Notes: a model not told the origin generated them from the sequence alone. Numbered from the stretch's first letter, positions 20,786 to 32,810 are shown. The stretch is DNA of 64,000 bases from Lampris incognitus (GCF_029633865.1 NC_079224.1:24174895-24238894), one strand, 5' to 3'. Numbers and translations are program-made.

Positions 20786-22487
20786 CTGGAAGGCAATAGA
20801 TGCAGTAACAATCAGTGTATTCAAGGTACATGGCAATATCAAGTTTATTAACGAATACAAACGGTAGATGGTGCATAAAAAAAAAATATTGGATTTTTAC
20901 TCTTTGCTAACAAAAACCCATGCAGGCTTGTGTCCTGGTTATGAGAAACCCCAGAGAGATAGCCCTAATTCACAGACATTAAGGCATGAACGGGCAGGGG
21001 TGGTATACAGTCAGAGCCTCGAAGAAACAAAAAGTTATGTAAATTCATAGAGTTAATAATAAAGTGTCCACAAAAATATAATGTAAGAATGTATTGATAA
21101 ACTCCAGATGACTTCTTTGGATTAGATTAATAGGAGGCTCCTTTCAACATATCAAGTTCTTCAAAAATTTTAAATGGCATTTCAGGCTGCAATTTGACTC
21201 ATGAAATATATGTACAACGCGAATTACATAATGAATCGCTGGCATCTTTTAATTCTTCTGCATTCAGAATAAAAATCAAAAAGCAACTAGACAGAACTCT
21301 TTTGAGTTACAACATGCACTTTTCAGCATTGACTTGTGAAATCGGAGAAGGCAAAGGACCTGTGTTTCCAAACAGGAAGTGAATACAAATTCTGAAGCAT
21401 GCACCATAAAATTCGTTTGACATCCAGGAGGTGGCTGCTGTGAGATTTTTCCAATACAAAGAAGTAAAATCCAAAATCCAAAAAGAAATTAAAATATCTA
21501 ACTACAGATAAAGATCAAGTGATAAGATTTAAAGAGAAATGCAGCACTAGTTTTTGACCTTTCTCTCACTCACATGTTGAAAAAGGAAAAGGATAAAAAA
21601 GGATATGGATGAAGGTGTGACAAAGAACCAGTGGTGCTGGCCCTGTCTGTCAATACTGGTAGGAATGTTGGTACATCTAAATCAAACAGATCCATTAACA
21701 ATGTAATTACATTAATAACAGATCTGTTTGATTTCGGTGTACCAACACGCTGCAGCTGTGTTTATCCTGCTATGTTAACATCACAAGAGTACCAAGACCA
21801 GCCTGCCATGTTTTTAAACTTTAGATCCTTTTTAACCTGTAAATGTCAGCAAACTCACTAAAATGATCAAAGGTTATGCTACTCTTTAAATAAAGTCCTC
21901 TGGTGGAATATGGGCTTCATAAGAATATCAAATGACATACAAATTAATGGATGCTAATAATGACATGCAAGTCCACAAAAGGTCAACAGAATTTTAAAAA
22001 TGTAATTTTCTCAAGATTTTGGTACAAATCGCTTCATGCTAAGCAAACAGCACAGATCCCTCATCTCCATCTTAAACTAATTTTAAGTATTAAATACAAA
22101 AGCGGATTGGTAAAGCCAAAACCTATAATATTAGCATGTGTAATATATAGACAAATACATTTACATATAAAGATTCTGAAGAAAATTTAATGATTATCTC
22201 GTCAAACCTTGAAGAGCCCACCAATACTAATATCACAATATGTAATTTTTTCTTAATTGCTTCACTATTTCCAACACTGATTAACACAAAAACAATCTAT
22301 TTGGGGTAGGAAATACATTTAAAACACTACAGTTCATGGATGAACAAAATAGTCAAGTAGTTAAAAGAAAAAACCTCAGTGCGATAACTTAAACAGCAAC
22401 ACAAAGTGGTCCATGTCAGTTCCAACTGGACTGTCAACAATATATCATCACGAAAAAAAGTGAATTCAAAATGAAATTCAGCATTAC
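20786..22487 (-). other. znf644 intron 4, mostly unrecognised sequence
   Basis: AT-rich intron. The only structured feature seen is the inverted repeat at 21667-21746. Confidence 0.5.
21667..21746. repeat. imperfect 26-bp inverted repeat, hairpin
   Basis: Arms 21667-21692 and 21721-21746 (gttggtacatctaaatcaaa and its complement) pair with two mismatches around a 28-base loop that itself contains the palindrome aatgtaattacatt. It could be a small foldback element or a stable RNA hairpin. Confidence 0.7.
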
Positions 22488-22590
22488 CTGCAAGTGAGTC
22501 TGTAAATTTCCTCTGGAGTTTGTGGTACCGGCAGTGTCTTCTTCTTTGAGCCAGGCCTCGAACGTTGCCTCCTTGCTTTACAGTCATATG
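22488..22590 (-). CDS. znf644: znf644 penultimate coding exon
   Basis: The acceptor accttttag precedes 22590 and the donor gtaatg follows 22488 (both on the - strand). It encodes YDCKARRQRSRPGSKKKTLP and VPQTPEEIYRLTC, a basic linker then the first cysteine of the last finger. It corresponds to the YDCKQKK...GSKKK segment of ZNF644. It is 103 bp, entering in phase 1 and leaving in phase 2, which is exactly what exons at 47156 and 20785 require. Confidence 0.9.
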
Positions 22591-23276
22591 CTAAAAGGTG
22601 GAATTGACTTGGATCAGTTAAAATACAATTACAGCACTGTCTGAGATTGCATCAAGGCTTTGCTTATACATGCTCTTATGATCCTCAGAAGCCACTTTAA
22701 AAAAAATCAGATGACAGAGTTTCTTTATTACCTGAAACCATGTTATAATTTAGCTGCTTCTCAACATGAACAACAGTATGCAAGAATCGTACACAACCAT
22801 CAACAACTATTTATATCAAATGCTTTTGCACAGATAAATTTTGTTTACTGAGCCATATTTAGTAAACTTATAGGCACTTAAATGTCACTCATCCATTTAT
22901 AGTGAGAGCAACAGTAGAGTAACCTTAACATATCAAATTAATACATAAAATAGTGAGGAGTGCTAAAGCCAGGCCATATTACACTGACAACCTTACCAAC
23001 ACAACAAATGGATGATTTTTTCCCCCCCTGTTGGCAAACCCATAAGTTAGCTCCACCATCACCTTCAGCTCTTTGTCTATGAGAATAATTAATTTGGTCA
23101 GCAAATCTTAGGAGATTTGGATATTTTTTTATGAGATAAAAGGTGGAAAGACATGTTGCCTTTACAAAGTTTTGAAGCAAAAACTGCCACTGATATGCTT
23201 AAAAAACTAAGAACAGTGCTCGTTTGTGCCGGCTAGATGCTTCTTGGCAACTTGTTTTCCTTTTTTTTTTTTAAAG
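22591..23276 (-). other. intron, nothing recognised
   Basis: AT-rich intron sequence adjoining the 103-bp exon. No repeat or coding signal is recognised. Confidence 0.5.
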
Positions 23277-23644
23277 TTTCCTTTATTAATCCCCTTGGGG
23301 AAATTCAGTTACTGCAAACTAACCCATCCTAACAGTGATCTGTGTAGCTAGGAGCAGTGGGCGGACACTTTCATGCTGCGCCCGGGGACCAACTCCAGTT
23401 CTTTTCCCATTGCCTTGGCCAGGGGCACAGACAGGAGTATAAACCCTAATATACATGTTTCTTTTGACAGTGGAGGAGACCGGAGCATCCCGAGAAAACC
23501 CACTGCAGACACGAGGAGAACATGCAAACTCCACACAGAGGATGACCTGGGATGACCCCCAAGGTTGGACACCCCGGGGTTCGAACCCAGGACCTTCTTG
23601 CTGTGAGGCAACAGCGCTAACCACTGGGCCACCGTGCCACCCCA
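23277..23644 (-). mobile_element. SINE with GGCGGCAC-type head and a different tail
   Basis: The - strand head (ggtggcacggtggcccagtg, gggttcgaaccccgg) matches the SINE at 14630-15003, as does the stretch with gtttgcatgttctcctcgtg. After about 23460 it diverges into ggtccccgggcgcagcatga and ends ccccaaggggattaataaag, a LINE-like tail. The head and tail are joined differently from the other copies. Confidence 0.8.
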
Positions 23645-24194
23645 TTCTAGATGAATGCTTCAAGATTTACAAAATAAAAGTGGCGACAGCAGACCTCATT
23701 TGACATGTTTAGAGAAATACCTATTCATTCGAGACAGAGCCAGGGGAACCACTGGTTGACAAACTTTCACTTCAGGATTTTAGGACTAAAACCGAATTAC
23801 TCATTAGATTTACCACGAAAAGAGAAAAGTACTAAAAATAACCAAGAAGTCATTAACACTATACTTAAAATGTCTAATTTTAAAGATTAAGTGGAACCTG
23901 AATCATACGTTTGCTTACATAATGTTAAATGTGAAAATACAATTGTATTTACACCCTACTAAAATAGGGTCACAATGCATCCCTTATCACCTACATGGTG
24001 GTTTAAGTTGATCAGATCACAATCCATCTTCATCTTGGGTGCATTCACACTTGAATTTTTATGTTTAACCCCTGTCAGGTTATAATCAAATCACCAGAGA
24101 TACCGCTATGTCGGGTGTAAACAAAGTCTTAGTTATTACCTTTAGCAGGGGTAGTAACTTAAAAATGCAAAGAATTTCTCTTCCTTTGACAAAC

Positions 24195-24372
24195 AGGTCT
24201 TCTAAAATTTTTAACTTTTTTTTAACCTTAATTAGACAGCGACAGTGAAGAGGCAGACTTAAATGGGAGAGAGGGGTATGACATGCAACAAAGGTCACTG
24301 GCTGGAATCGAACCAGTGATGGTTGCAGCCATGTGATATGTGCTGTAACCATTCGGCTATGTTGGCGCCCCT
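24195..24372 (-). mobile_element. tRNA-derived SINE, family 3
   Basis: The - strand reads ggggcgccaacatagccgaa, tggttacagc and ctggttcgattccagccagt, a degraded tRNA with A and B boxes, followed by tttgttgcatgtcatacccc and a T/A-rich tail. It is too decayed to be a tRNA gene. Confidence 0.75.
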
Positions 24373-24751
24373 CAAACGGGTCTTTTAATGATTTAAATTA
24401 TACACTCTGAAATTTATTTATTTATTTGTGGGGCATCCTCTACTAAATCTAACCGTTTCCGCTACACATGTCCAAGTACTTTGTCAATTATCAACATCTC
24501 CCTGGCACCATCTCTCCCTGGCATCATCAGTTTGCCTTGAATTTTTAAGCTGTTCCTAACTGCCAATTGGCTATAACTGGTTGAAAAATAAGAAATAAAA
24601 AAGATCCTACATCCTGTGGATCCCAGAAGCAACAGGTCCATCTTTAAATTCCATTTTTAGCTAAATTTAAGGGACTCTCATACCCCCTTAGTACATACCT
24701 CTTGTGTGTCAAAATGACATCTTTGAGAAATTTCCCTTCAGTTTTGTAATA

Positions 24752-25453
24752 ATAGTGTAACAATCAGCCCATTTTCCAAAGCCTAGTTACCAAGAGTTCA
24801 GGATACTGCTGTTATTTTTACTGTCAGTGTTGGGGTAAAATACTAAATTGTACATTCACTCCCAAAAACTCAAACACAACAACTCGCTACCCATAAACAG
24901 ATTCATTAAATCTACTATATCAACTGCTCACTTAACCTTAAATGTCCTCTTAAATGTCCATATGAAACTCAAAACGTCAATGAAAAACTCAAAAATCCTT
25001 TTGATCAAAATTCAGACAAATGTCCCCCTTCAAAATGCAAAAATGGAACTCAAAAACAGCAATGCATTGCAAAAAGAAAAATCCGGAAAGACTGTGTCTC
25101 ACCGGCAGACAACCAGGAAATGGTGAAGAAAAGTCCATCTGGATGCTGTATTCACAGTCTTTGGTCAATATTTGTGGTGTTTTTAGTTCACTGAAACATT
25201 CTTTCAATTATGAATTAAATCTGCAACAAAAAGCCAGTATTTTGCCTTCACAGGTAACAAAACAAAGCTTTCCCTGCTCCCTGGTTTCTAACTCTCTGCC
25301 CCAAACATTCCTTCTGATTTTAAACTTCCCTTCCTTTGTTCTCTGGCCCCACCCCTTCTAGCAACAACAGATAGCCTCTTGACCTGACCAGTACTGAACA
25401 TTGGGTATTTAATCATTATGGCCTAGGGTATGATTGAAAATATACAAGGTAGG
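24752..25453 (-). repeat. solo LTR, probably of a BEL/Pao-type element
   Basis: It runs from tgtaacaatcagcccatttt to gattgaaaatatacaaggta, about 700 bp. Both ends recur around 37573-38145 and 46070-46107, next to a BEL/Pao pol remnant. No internal coding region adjoins this copy, so it is a solo LTR. A SINE begins directly at its right edge. Confidence 0.55.
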
Positions 25454-25863
25454 GGCGTCCGGGTAGCGTAGCAGTCTATTCCATTGCCTACCAACACAGG
25501 GATCTTCAGTTCAAATACTCGTGTTACCTCCGGCTTGGTCGGGCATCTCTAAAGACACAATTGGCTGTGTCTGCGGGAGGGAAGCCAGATGTGTGTATGT
25601 GTCCTGGTTGCTGCACTAGCACCTCCTCTGGTTGGACAGTCGGGGCACCTGTTCAGGGGAAAGGCGGAACTGGGGGAAATAGCTTGATCCTCCCATGCAC
25701 TTCGTCCCCCTGGCGAAACTCCTCACTGCCATGTGAAAAGAAGCGGCTGGCGACTCCACATGTATCGGAGGAAGCATGTAGTAGTGTGCAACAGCGACAG
25801 GGATGACTTGGAGAGTGGGGTAATTGGCCAAGTGCAATTGGGGAGAAAAAGGGGGGTAAAAAA
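25454..25863 (+). mobile_element. tRNA-derived SINE, family 2
   Basis: Head gcgtccgggtagcgtagcag, body ggcttggtcgggcatctcta and ttggctgtgtctgcgggagg, end gtgcaattggggagaaaaag. It is the same family as 15659-16118 and 57188-57596 and lies at the edge of the solo LTR. Confidence 0.85.
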
Positions 25864-26272
25864 GTTTCCCTGTACAATGTTCCTTTGTCTTCCACTCTTA
25901 ATGCTGTTATCAAAAAACAAAACAAAAATAGAAAGAAATAATATAAAATAATGAAAATAAATAAATGAATATCAGCAGAACTAAAAAGAGAAAATAAACT
26001 ATCCAAAAAATACTACGTACAATACACAATATACAATATATGGCGGTGATATATTGTATTTGTGCAAAAACTGTATCTGTGCAAAATTCTATGTACAGAC
26101 AGTATATAAACAGACAGTGGGAGTGTGCAGGGTGAATTGTGTGTGCACCTCCACGCATGTATGTATGTATGTGCTTGTGTGTGGAAGGGGTTGGGTGGGG
26201 GGGATGACTGAAGCTACCTGTATTGTGAGGTGGGTTAGGGTGGGGGCAGGGACAATAGATTGGATCTGTTGA

Positions 26273-26857
26273 TCAGCCTGATGGCCTGATGGCCTGAGGA
26301 TAAAAGCTGTCCTTCAGCTTAGAAGTTCTACGTTTCAAACTTCTGTACCTCCAGCCAGAGGGCATAAGTGTGAAAAAGGTGGGTGGAGTCTTTGATGATG
26401 CTGCAGGCTCTTCTATGGGCCTTCCAATGGTAGATATCCTGCAGAGATGGAAAGGGCACCCTGATGACCTTCTCAGCAGTTTTACCACTCTCTCCAGGTA
26501 TTTGCGGCACATGGCAGTGCTATTCCCATACCACACAGTGATGCAGCTGGTCAAGATGCTTTCTAGCATGCAACTGTGGAAGCTGCTGAGAATCTTCGGT
26601 GACATGCCGAATTTCCTCAGTCTCCTTAGAAAGTACAGCCACTGTTGTGCTTTTTTGACTAGCTGGGTGATGTTACATGACCAAGTGAGGTCATCACTGA
26701 TGTGGACGCCCAAGAATTTAGGGCTGCTGACCCTCTCCACCTCAGGCTCACAGGTTGTCAGCAGCTGATGAGGTATCCTCTCCTTCCTCATGTCCACTAT
26801 CATCTCCTTGGTCTTATCTATGTTGAGAGAGAAGTTGTGGTTGTCACACCATGTCAC
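26273..26857 (-). pseudogene. LINE C-terminal region
   Basis: The 194-codon frame reads NHNFSLNIDKTKEMIVDMRK, SPKFLGVHISDDLTW, VKKAQQWLYFLRRLRKFGMS and ends KLKDSFYPQAIRPSG. It is the RT thumb and C-terminal domain of the same LINE and the best-preserved part. Confidence 0.85.
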
Positions 26858-27001
26858 AGACTTGCCACCTCTCTCCTGTATGCCGTTTCTTCACCTCCAG
26901 TGATCACACCAATGATTGTGGTGTTGTCAGCAAATTTCAGGATAGTGTTGTCCTTGTCTGAGACGATGCAGTCTTAGGTCAATAGTGTGTAGACCATGGG
27001 G

Positions 27002-27352
27002 CTAAAGACACATCCTTGTTAGGTGCCAGTGTTCACCACCACATTGTTTGAGGTTAAATTTCAAATTCGGACAGACTGCGAACAGCCAGTTACATAGTAT
27101 AGGGTTCAGGCCAAGGTTGTACAATTCGTTTGTGAGTTTGTGGAGGTGGACTGTATTAAAGGCCAAGCTATAATCAATGAAGAGCATTCTGATTAAGAAA
27201 CTGTTTTTCAGGTGGGAGAGGGCTATGTGCAGTGCTGCATAGATAGTGTCCTCAGTGGATCTGTTGGGGCAGTACGCATACTGCAGGGGGTCCAGTGACT
27301 CAGGTGTATTAATCTGGATGTGAGCCAGAACCACTCTGTCAAAGCACTTCAT
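27002..27352 (-). pseudogene. LINE reverse transcriptase remnant
   Basis: It reads LDPLQYAYCPNRSTEDTIYA and IRMLFIDYSLAFNTVHLHKL, RT blocks 2 and 3 of the LINE. The catalytic FADD block is not found in frame between here and 26857. Confidence 0.8.
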
Positions 27353-27381
27353 TATGATTGGAATGAGGGCAACTGGCCTGT

Positions 27382-28022
27382 TGTTACAGCCACGTGTGTC
27401 TGTGTCCGTATAGTTGTTTTGTGTTGCCTTCTGTATTTAACCCTCACTCTCATTCTACATTCAGGTATCCACCAGGTGCTCCTCATCTCCTAATCAACCA
27501 GTCAACTAATCAACCAATTTCCATCAGCTGTGCAGTCCACTATTTAAACCCCTACATGTGTTAATTAGTTTAGTTTGTGTGTGATTTTAGTTAGTGTTCT
27601 GTAGCTACTTTGTGTTTGTAAAGTCTGGCCAGTTTCCAGTTAAGTTTTGCGTTGTTTCAGACTTGAGTATTTTGAGTTATATTTAGCCTTTACATAGTTT
27701 GTTTAGTTCTTTTGGGCAAGGGGATCAAGGTAAGATGCCCATGGGCATACACCCCATCACGTAGCTTACCTCCTATTATACACACTAGGTTAAGAGCGGT
27801 TGCCACCTTCTGTATGTAAGCTTGGTGCTTTTGAGCACTGTCGAGGAGGGGGTTTACTTTTATTAGTAGTTGTTTTGGCAACGGTTCTGTTGTCCTGTTC
27901 TGGTGTTTAAGTTAATAAAAAATGTATATTTTTATGTTTACCGGTCTCACTGTGTTGCACCCTCACCTCACTGTTACCCAGTGCACTAGATGTTGTCCCT
28001 CACCAGACCGAGGGATGTAACA
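27382..28022 (+). repeat. solo LTR inserted in the LINE
   Basis: It starts TGTTACAGCC and ends GATGTAACA (perfect short inverted ends) and is flanked by the 5-bp duplication CCTGT (27377-27381 and 28023-28027). It carries an AATAAA-type signal at about 27915. It is 641 bp long with no internal coding region. The surrounding LINE sequence continues on both sides, so recombination between two LTRs has removed the rest. Confidence 0.9.
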
Positions 28023-28730
28023 CCTGTAGTCATTCAGACAAGTGTGACTGGGCTCCTCTTAGGGACTGGGATGATGATGGTGGTGGTTTTAATGGAGGTG
28101 AAAACATCAAGTTATGTAGCACAGGTCTTGATCTGCCCTGGGATGTTATCTGGGCCTGCTGCCTTGTGGGGGGATTGATTCTCCTCAGGACTTTGTGTAC
28201 ATCAGCTGATGGGACAGTCAGTGGGGGGGTCTTGCATGTTCTGAGAGTGTGAGAACCTTCTGTGTCTCACTATTGGAGGTCTCAAAGTGGGAATAGAATA
28301 GAGCTGTTCAGGTAGGGAGATGGTGTTTATTTCTGTGGTAGTTAGTGCCTTTATGGTCTGTGATCTGTTGTAGGCCATGCTCCTGGCATCAGCAGTAGAG
28401 TAGTAGCCTTCCAGCTTCTGTTTGTATTGCTGCTTTGTCTCTCTAGTTGTTTTCCGCAATTCGTACTTTTCTGTTTTTTACTCCTCCCTATTGCCTGATC
28501 TAAATGCAAGACGGCAAGCACACAGCATGTGTTGTACTTTAACTTTTCATCCAGGGCTTCTGGTTTGAATGTTTTCTGACCTCTATGGTGGGTACTGTAG
28601 TATCAGTGCAAGTACTGATGTAACAATTCACACATTTAGCATACTCCTCTGTTTTATAAAATAAACTTCTTGTGTGGCTGCAGCTTTAAACACCTTGTTT
28701 CTGTGTGTAAAACAGTCGTGCATAATGCTC

Positions 28731-29430
28731 TCAGTATCTGTGGACAAGTTTGACTTCTTTAATCACGGGGGTAATCTGCTTGCGTCTTTGTCTGTAGGCT
28801 GGGAACAGGAACAAAGATGTGGTCTGGGGGGAAAAAAAGTCCAAAGTAGGGGTGGGGGCAGTTTTGAAGGCATGCTGGATGTTACTGTACACATGACCCA
28901 GGGTCTTCTGGTCTCTTGTGGGGTATTCACATGCTGGTAATATTTTGGTAGCACAGCCTGTAAATTGCAGAGCTTGAAGTCTCCCGCGATGATAAACGGC
29001 ATCAGGGTGTGCGGTTTCCTGAGTGTCGGTGACATCATGAAGTAAACCGAATGCTACTGATGAGTTAGCGTGTGGTGGGATCTTAACGGCGGCTAAAAAC
29101 GCAGGACTGATTTCCCTTGGTAGGTAGAAGAGTTTATATTTCAACATTAGCAGTTCCACATCTTGTGAACAAAGCCTGTGTACAGTCTGTATGTCGACAC
29201 ACCATGCATTGTTTAAAAAAAACATGCGCACCCCCCCCCCCTTTATCCTTACCAGAGGCAACATTGCAGTCTCTTCAGTGAACAGAGTGGGTCTGTAGCT
29301 GCACTGCTGAGTCTAGTACACTAGCTGAAACCCATGTCTCCATGAATATTAGGGCGCAGCAGTCTCTTATTTCACATTGTGTTATCCTGGTTCTATTTTC
29401 CAGTGACTGAACATTAGCTAGCAGGAGGCT
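28731..29430 (-). pseudogene. LINE apurinic-like endonuclease remnant
   Basis: It keeps NVQSLENR near 29400, then GGGVRMFFLNNAWCVD, ELLMLKYKLFYLPREISPAF and KTLGHVYSNIQHAFKTAP. These are the endonuclease blocks of this LINE group. At least two frames are involved, so it is inactive. Confidence 0.75.
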
Positions 29431-29794
29431 CAGTAGCGGTGGTTGATTAGCACAAGCTTTTAGCCTAGCATGAAAGCCCCTCTCCTGTGCCTCAGCAGGG
29501 GTCTCTTCCAGTTGCCTTCCTCACTCAAGTGCAGTGCTTGAGGGCCTTCTCGGAGGCAGGGGTAGCTTGGTGTTTAGCAAACGATGTAGTCTAGGTCCAG
29601 AGGTATAAAGCCAGTGAATACTGTGTTGTGCTGCAGCCTGACGATGTCCAACAGTGCCTGCTTGTCATAAACCAGCAGTGCAGGAAATTTCCCACGGTTA
29701 CTAAAAACTAAATAAATAAAAATACAAGCAAAAACTCAGCATAGCAGAGCAAGCAAAGATGTTCACCATGGAGGGCCCCATCATCCCATCCCTT

Positions 29795-30070
29795 TCATTG
29801 TGCTGCAGGCTTAGTGTTGCTTGGTTTGTGCTGTTGACATATACTACACATTGGGACATGCTCCCATACATCTCTCCTCAGATGGCCACCAGGCCACTTC
29901 CAATATATCCTATAGAGTGCCTTCACTCTTCCAAGCTGTGCATCCATTCGGTTGTCATGGAAGTAATGAAGAAACTGACCCACAAGTGCCTTAGGCACTA
30001 CAAGCTGATGCTTCATCCCTTCTCCTTTGCTGGGATTCTTAAGTACAAGACACCATGTTTTATTTCCCAT
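29795..30070 (-). pseudogene. gypsy integrase zinc-binding domain remnant
   Basis: It reads HYFHDNRMDAQLGRVKALYR and ends CSICQQHKPSN, the HHCC domain that precedes the integrase core. The core itself is missing. Confidence 0.8.
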
Positions 30071-30331
30071 CCAATTCTTTCAGCCTGTTGCTCTTTCGGT
30101 AATTCTTCACTTCACCATTTGCACATACTTATCAAGGCATTGGGCTTGTACAATCTCTGCAAGCAATGTTGGTGTATCTGTAGCGTAAGATGGCTTATGT
30201 GCCATATACGAAGCCAACATCCCTCCAGTTAAAGAATTTGTGGTCCTGGAAAGAGCATCTGGTACTACAGTCATACATCTGTGTCAATGATGAACACAGA
30301 AGTGGAATAATTGTAGTTTGAGTCCACTGAG

Positions 30332-31375
30332 TTAACCTGAAGGTGGTTCTCGGGAAGTTAAAATCCCAGGTTGAAGCAGCATCATCCGTTTACACATCAA
30401 AAGGAGCTCCCTCCAGATAATCTCACCATTTTTTTCTACCGGCCATACCACTAGTTGGCACTCCTTCTTGGATGTGGAGAAATTGTACTGTGCTCCTTTA
30501 AGACCTCTGGAAGCATAGACAATGACTTTTTCTCCTTCTGAGGTTGACTGGGTCAGCACCCCTTCTAAACCAATGGAGCTGGCATCAGTGTGGAGCTGGA
30601 ATGGAGGGCAAAAATCTGGCCGTGATAGAACAGGAGGAGATGGGAGGGCAGATTTCAGTGCCTCCATACTCTGTCGACACTCTTCTGTCCACTCCTATTT
30701 TACACTATGTTGCAGTTGTTTAAGGGTGCTGCCAGATCTGCAAAGTGGGGAATGAATTTGTGATACCAGCCCACAAGCCCCAAGAATCTCTTTAGGGAAG
30801 TCATATACAGACGTCTTTTCGGGGTTAACCTCCACTCCCTTTTCGGAGACTATATGGCCCAAGAAATGTATCTGAGACTTTGAGAAATCTGAAAAATTTA
30901 ATATTGAAAAATTGGAAGAATTCAGGTTCAAGGTCAGATGAGCATCAAGTTTGCTGAAAACTGCATCCAGGTCTTTGAGATGTTGCTGGTGACTAGAGGA
31001 GTACGCTATGATGTCATCAATGTACACGAAATAGATATAACCTCACTGATCAGTATGTACTCTCTCCATCAGCCTTTGGAATGTCACTCCAGCATTTTTT
31101 AGACCAAATGGCCCAGCTTTGAACCAAAACAGTCTAAATGGTGTGATGACAGCTCTCTTGTCCCTGCTGCTCTCTTCCACTTCCACTTGTCAATAACCCG
31201 ACTGAAGGTCCAAGATGCTGAAACATGCTGCCCAATGCAAGGATTCTAGGATATCTGGGACATGATTCTTGGGGGGTTGGGCATTCAAACCCTTGAAATC
31301 CACACAAAATCTTGGCAGACCATCAGACTTACCTGTGAGGATATCCCCATGATGACTGACATGGTTCAATGACAT
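30332..31375 (-). pseudogene. gypsy reverse transcriptase and RNase H remnant
   Basis: Segments: GLPRFCVDFKGLNAQ and CFSILDLQSGY (31375-31190), the catalytic MYIDDIIAYSSS (31027), [17 protein letters not shown], and RNase [19 protein letters not shown] with [11 protein letters not shown] (30667-30332). Stops at the segment borders make it inactive. Confidence 0.85.
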
Positions 31376-31822
31376 CTTTTAGCATTTTTTTCCACAAGCT
31401 CTGTAATGATTTCCCTTTTAAACAGGGAGACCCTGTAAACTTTGGAGTGCACCAGGTTGCTTTCCACAGTCGGTATGGTGTGCTGGATGACAGTGGTTCT
31501 ACCAATCTTCTCTGAACACACTTGTAGATGAGGGGCTGTACCTCCTCAGGCAGGCTTTTGAGCAGTTCAGTGGGTGGTGAATGGTGCCTGGGTGAGCTTG
31601 CTGATTGGTGTTGAGGACATAGCTACATACAGGTTGACATTGGATACCAGGCCTTTTCTGCCTCTAATCCATGTCAGCTGGTCGGGAGGTCAGTTAAGGA
31701 AGGGGAAGAATGACCACTTCCCACTCAGCTTCAATCCATAAATCCATTCAGCCACATTAATCTATACCCCTGTCTTTTCCATGAAGTCCAGACCAAGGAT
31801 CAGGGGAAAAGCCAAATGGTTG

Positions 31823-32212
31823 TCAGCCATGATGTGTGTCTCCAAGCTCCATATTGTTCTGTGCCCCACATAGTTCCGCTTCACCATCCCTTCGGTGGGA
31901 TTTCCCATCAGCCAATGCAAATGGCCGTTTGTCCCCTACAACTATTTGTTCCCTAGGGCTGGCTAATTTCCTCCATAGGCTCCTCTGCATCAAGGTGTAG
32001 GAGCATCCTGTATCCACCACAGCTTCACCCATGAATCCACCAGTCTCCATGGGAACCACCAGTAGGCTAGGCTGTTCCATCTCAACCAAAATCATGTGAT
32101 GGGTAGGAATGGTGTCATGGCCGTTTTTAAGCTTTTGGGTTTGCTTTTTCCTTGTTTTCTCAGGAGCATTTTTGCCTTGTTCAGACTGCAGGAAAATTTG
32201 TATTTGTTTCAT
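31823..32212 (-). pseudogene. gypsy aspartic protease remnant
   Basis: It reads GEAVVDTGCSYTLMQRSLWR, with the DTG catalytic triplet changed only in its context (retroviral-type proteases have DTGA/S). It lies at the 5' side of the pol remnant, as expected. Its upstream end overlaps the MITE. Confidence 0.75.
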
Positions 32213-32802
32213 AAATCAGATCTTTAAGACAGACTCTCCGCACTGTTATTTACAAGTGATCAAATCGGATTTGTGTATCCAGACATCACCAACCTATCTG
32301 CATGGGTTGCTGTGGTAATGACATAGGTGTGAGTAACTACCTACGCTGGTGACGCAGTTTACCAACGCAGAAGCATGAGAAATGGAGTTCATCATCTCCC
32401 TCTCCGAACAATCATGCTGTCAAGTCATGGTGCAGAACTCCTCTATTGCACCAGATAAACTCAGCAACAAAGGAGGCTGGTATACATTGCGATGTTCAGT
32501 GCAACAGACATGTCAGGCTCCACCGTTATCATGGATTTGACGTTGGCATTGTGTGTCGCGTTGCGAGTGATGCAAAAGACAGTTTGAAATCCAATTTGGG
32601 CGGCTAGAGCATCCAGACTTAGAAGCAGCTGTAGAAATCTGATTGGAATCACATTTCAAACCACCTCCAAATGTGGTTGAGATCCAATTTGCAAAAATTG
32701 CATTGCATGCAGCTTTTTGTTTTCCAGACTTTGTAAAATCAATCTGGATACAATCTGGATATACCAAAAAAAATGGATTTGGGCTGGCAGTTTGAACAAG
32801 GC
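32175..32802. mobile_element. MITE-like element with 16-bp terminal inverted repeats
   Basis: Left end gccttgttcagactgc (32175-32190) and the complement of right end 32787-32802 match at 15 of 16 positions. No coding sequence. It sits at the edge of the gypsy remnant. Confidence 0.65.
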
Positions 32803-32810
32803 CTTAGACC

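Larger units (their letters stand above)
26260..29740 (-). mobile_element. jockey-superfamily LINE, split by a solo LTR
   Basis: Reading on the - strand, an endonuclease region (about 29430-28731), a linker (28459-28202), reverse transcriptase (27352-27002) and the C-terminal region (26857-26273) occur in the order of a non-LTR retrotransposon. The 3' flank is low-complexity AT-rich sequence to about 25870. The element is interrupted at 27382-28022. It is one of the CR1/L2/Rex1-group families common in fish, and I cannot name it precisely. Frames are broken throughout. Confidence 0.8.
29765..32174 (-). mobile_element. Ty3/gypsy pol remnant
   Basis: On the - strand, protease, reverse transcriptase, RNase H and the integrase zinc-binding domain occur in gypsy order, each in its own broken frame. 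The integrase core and both LTRs are absent. It stops where the LINE at 29740 begins and is bounded on the other side by a MITE at 32175. Confidence 0.85.
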
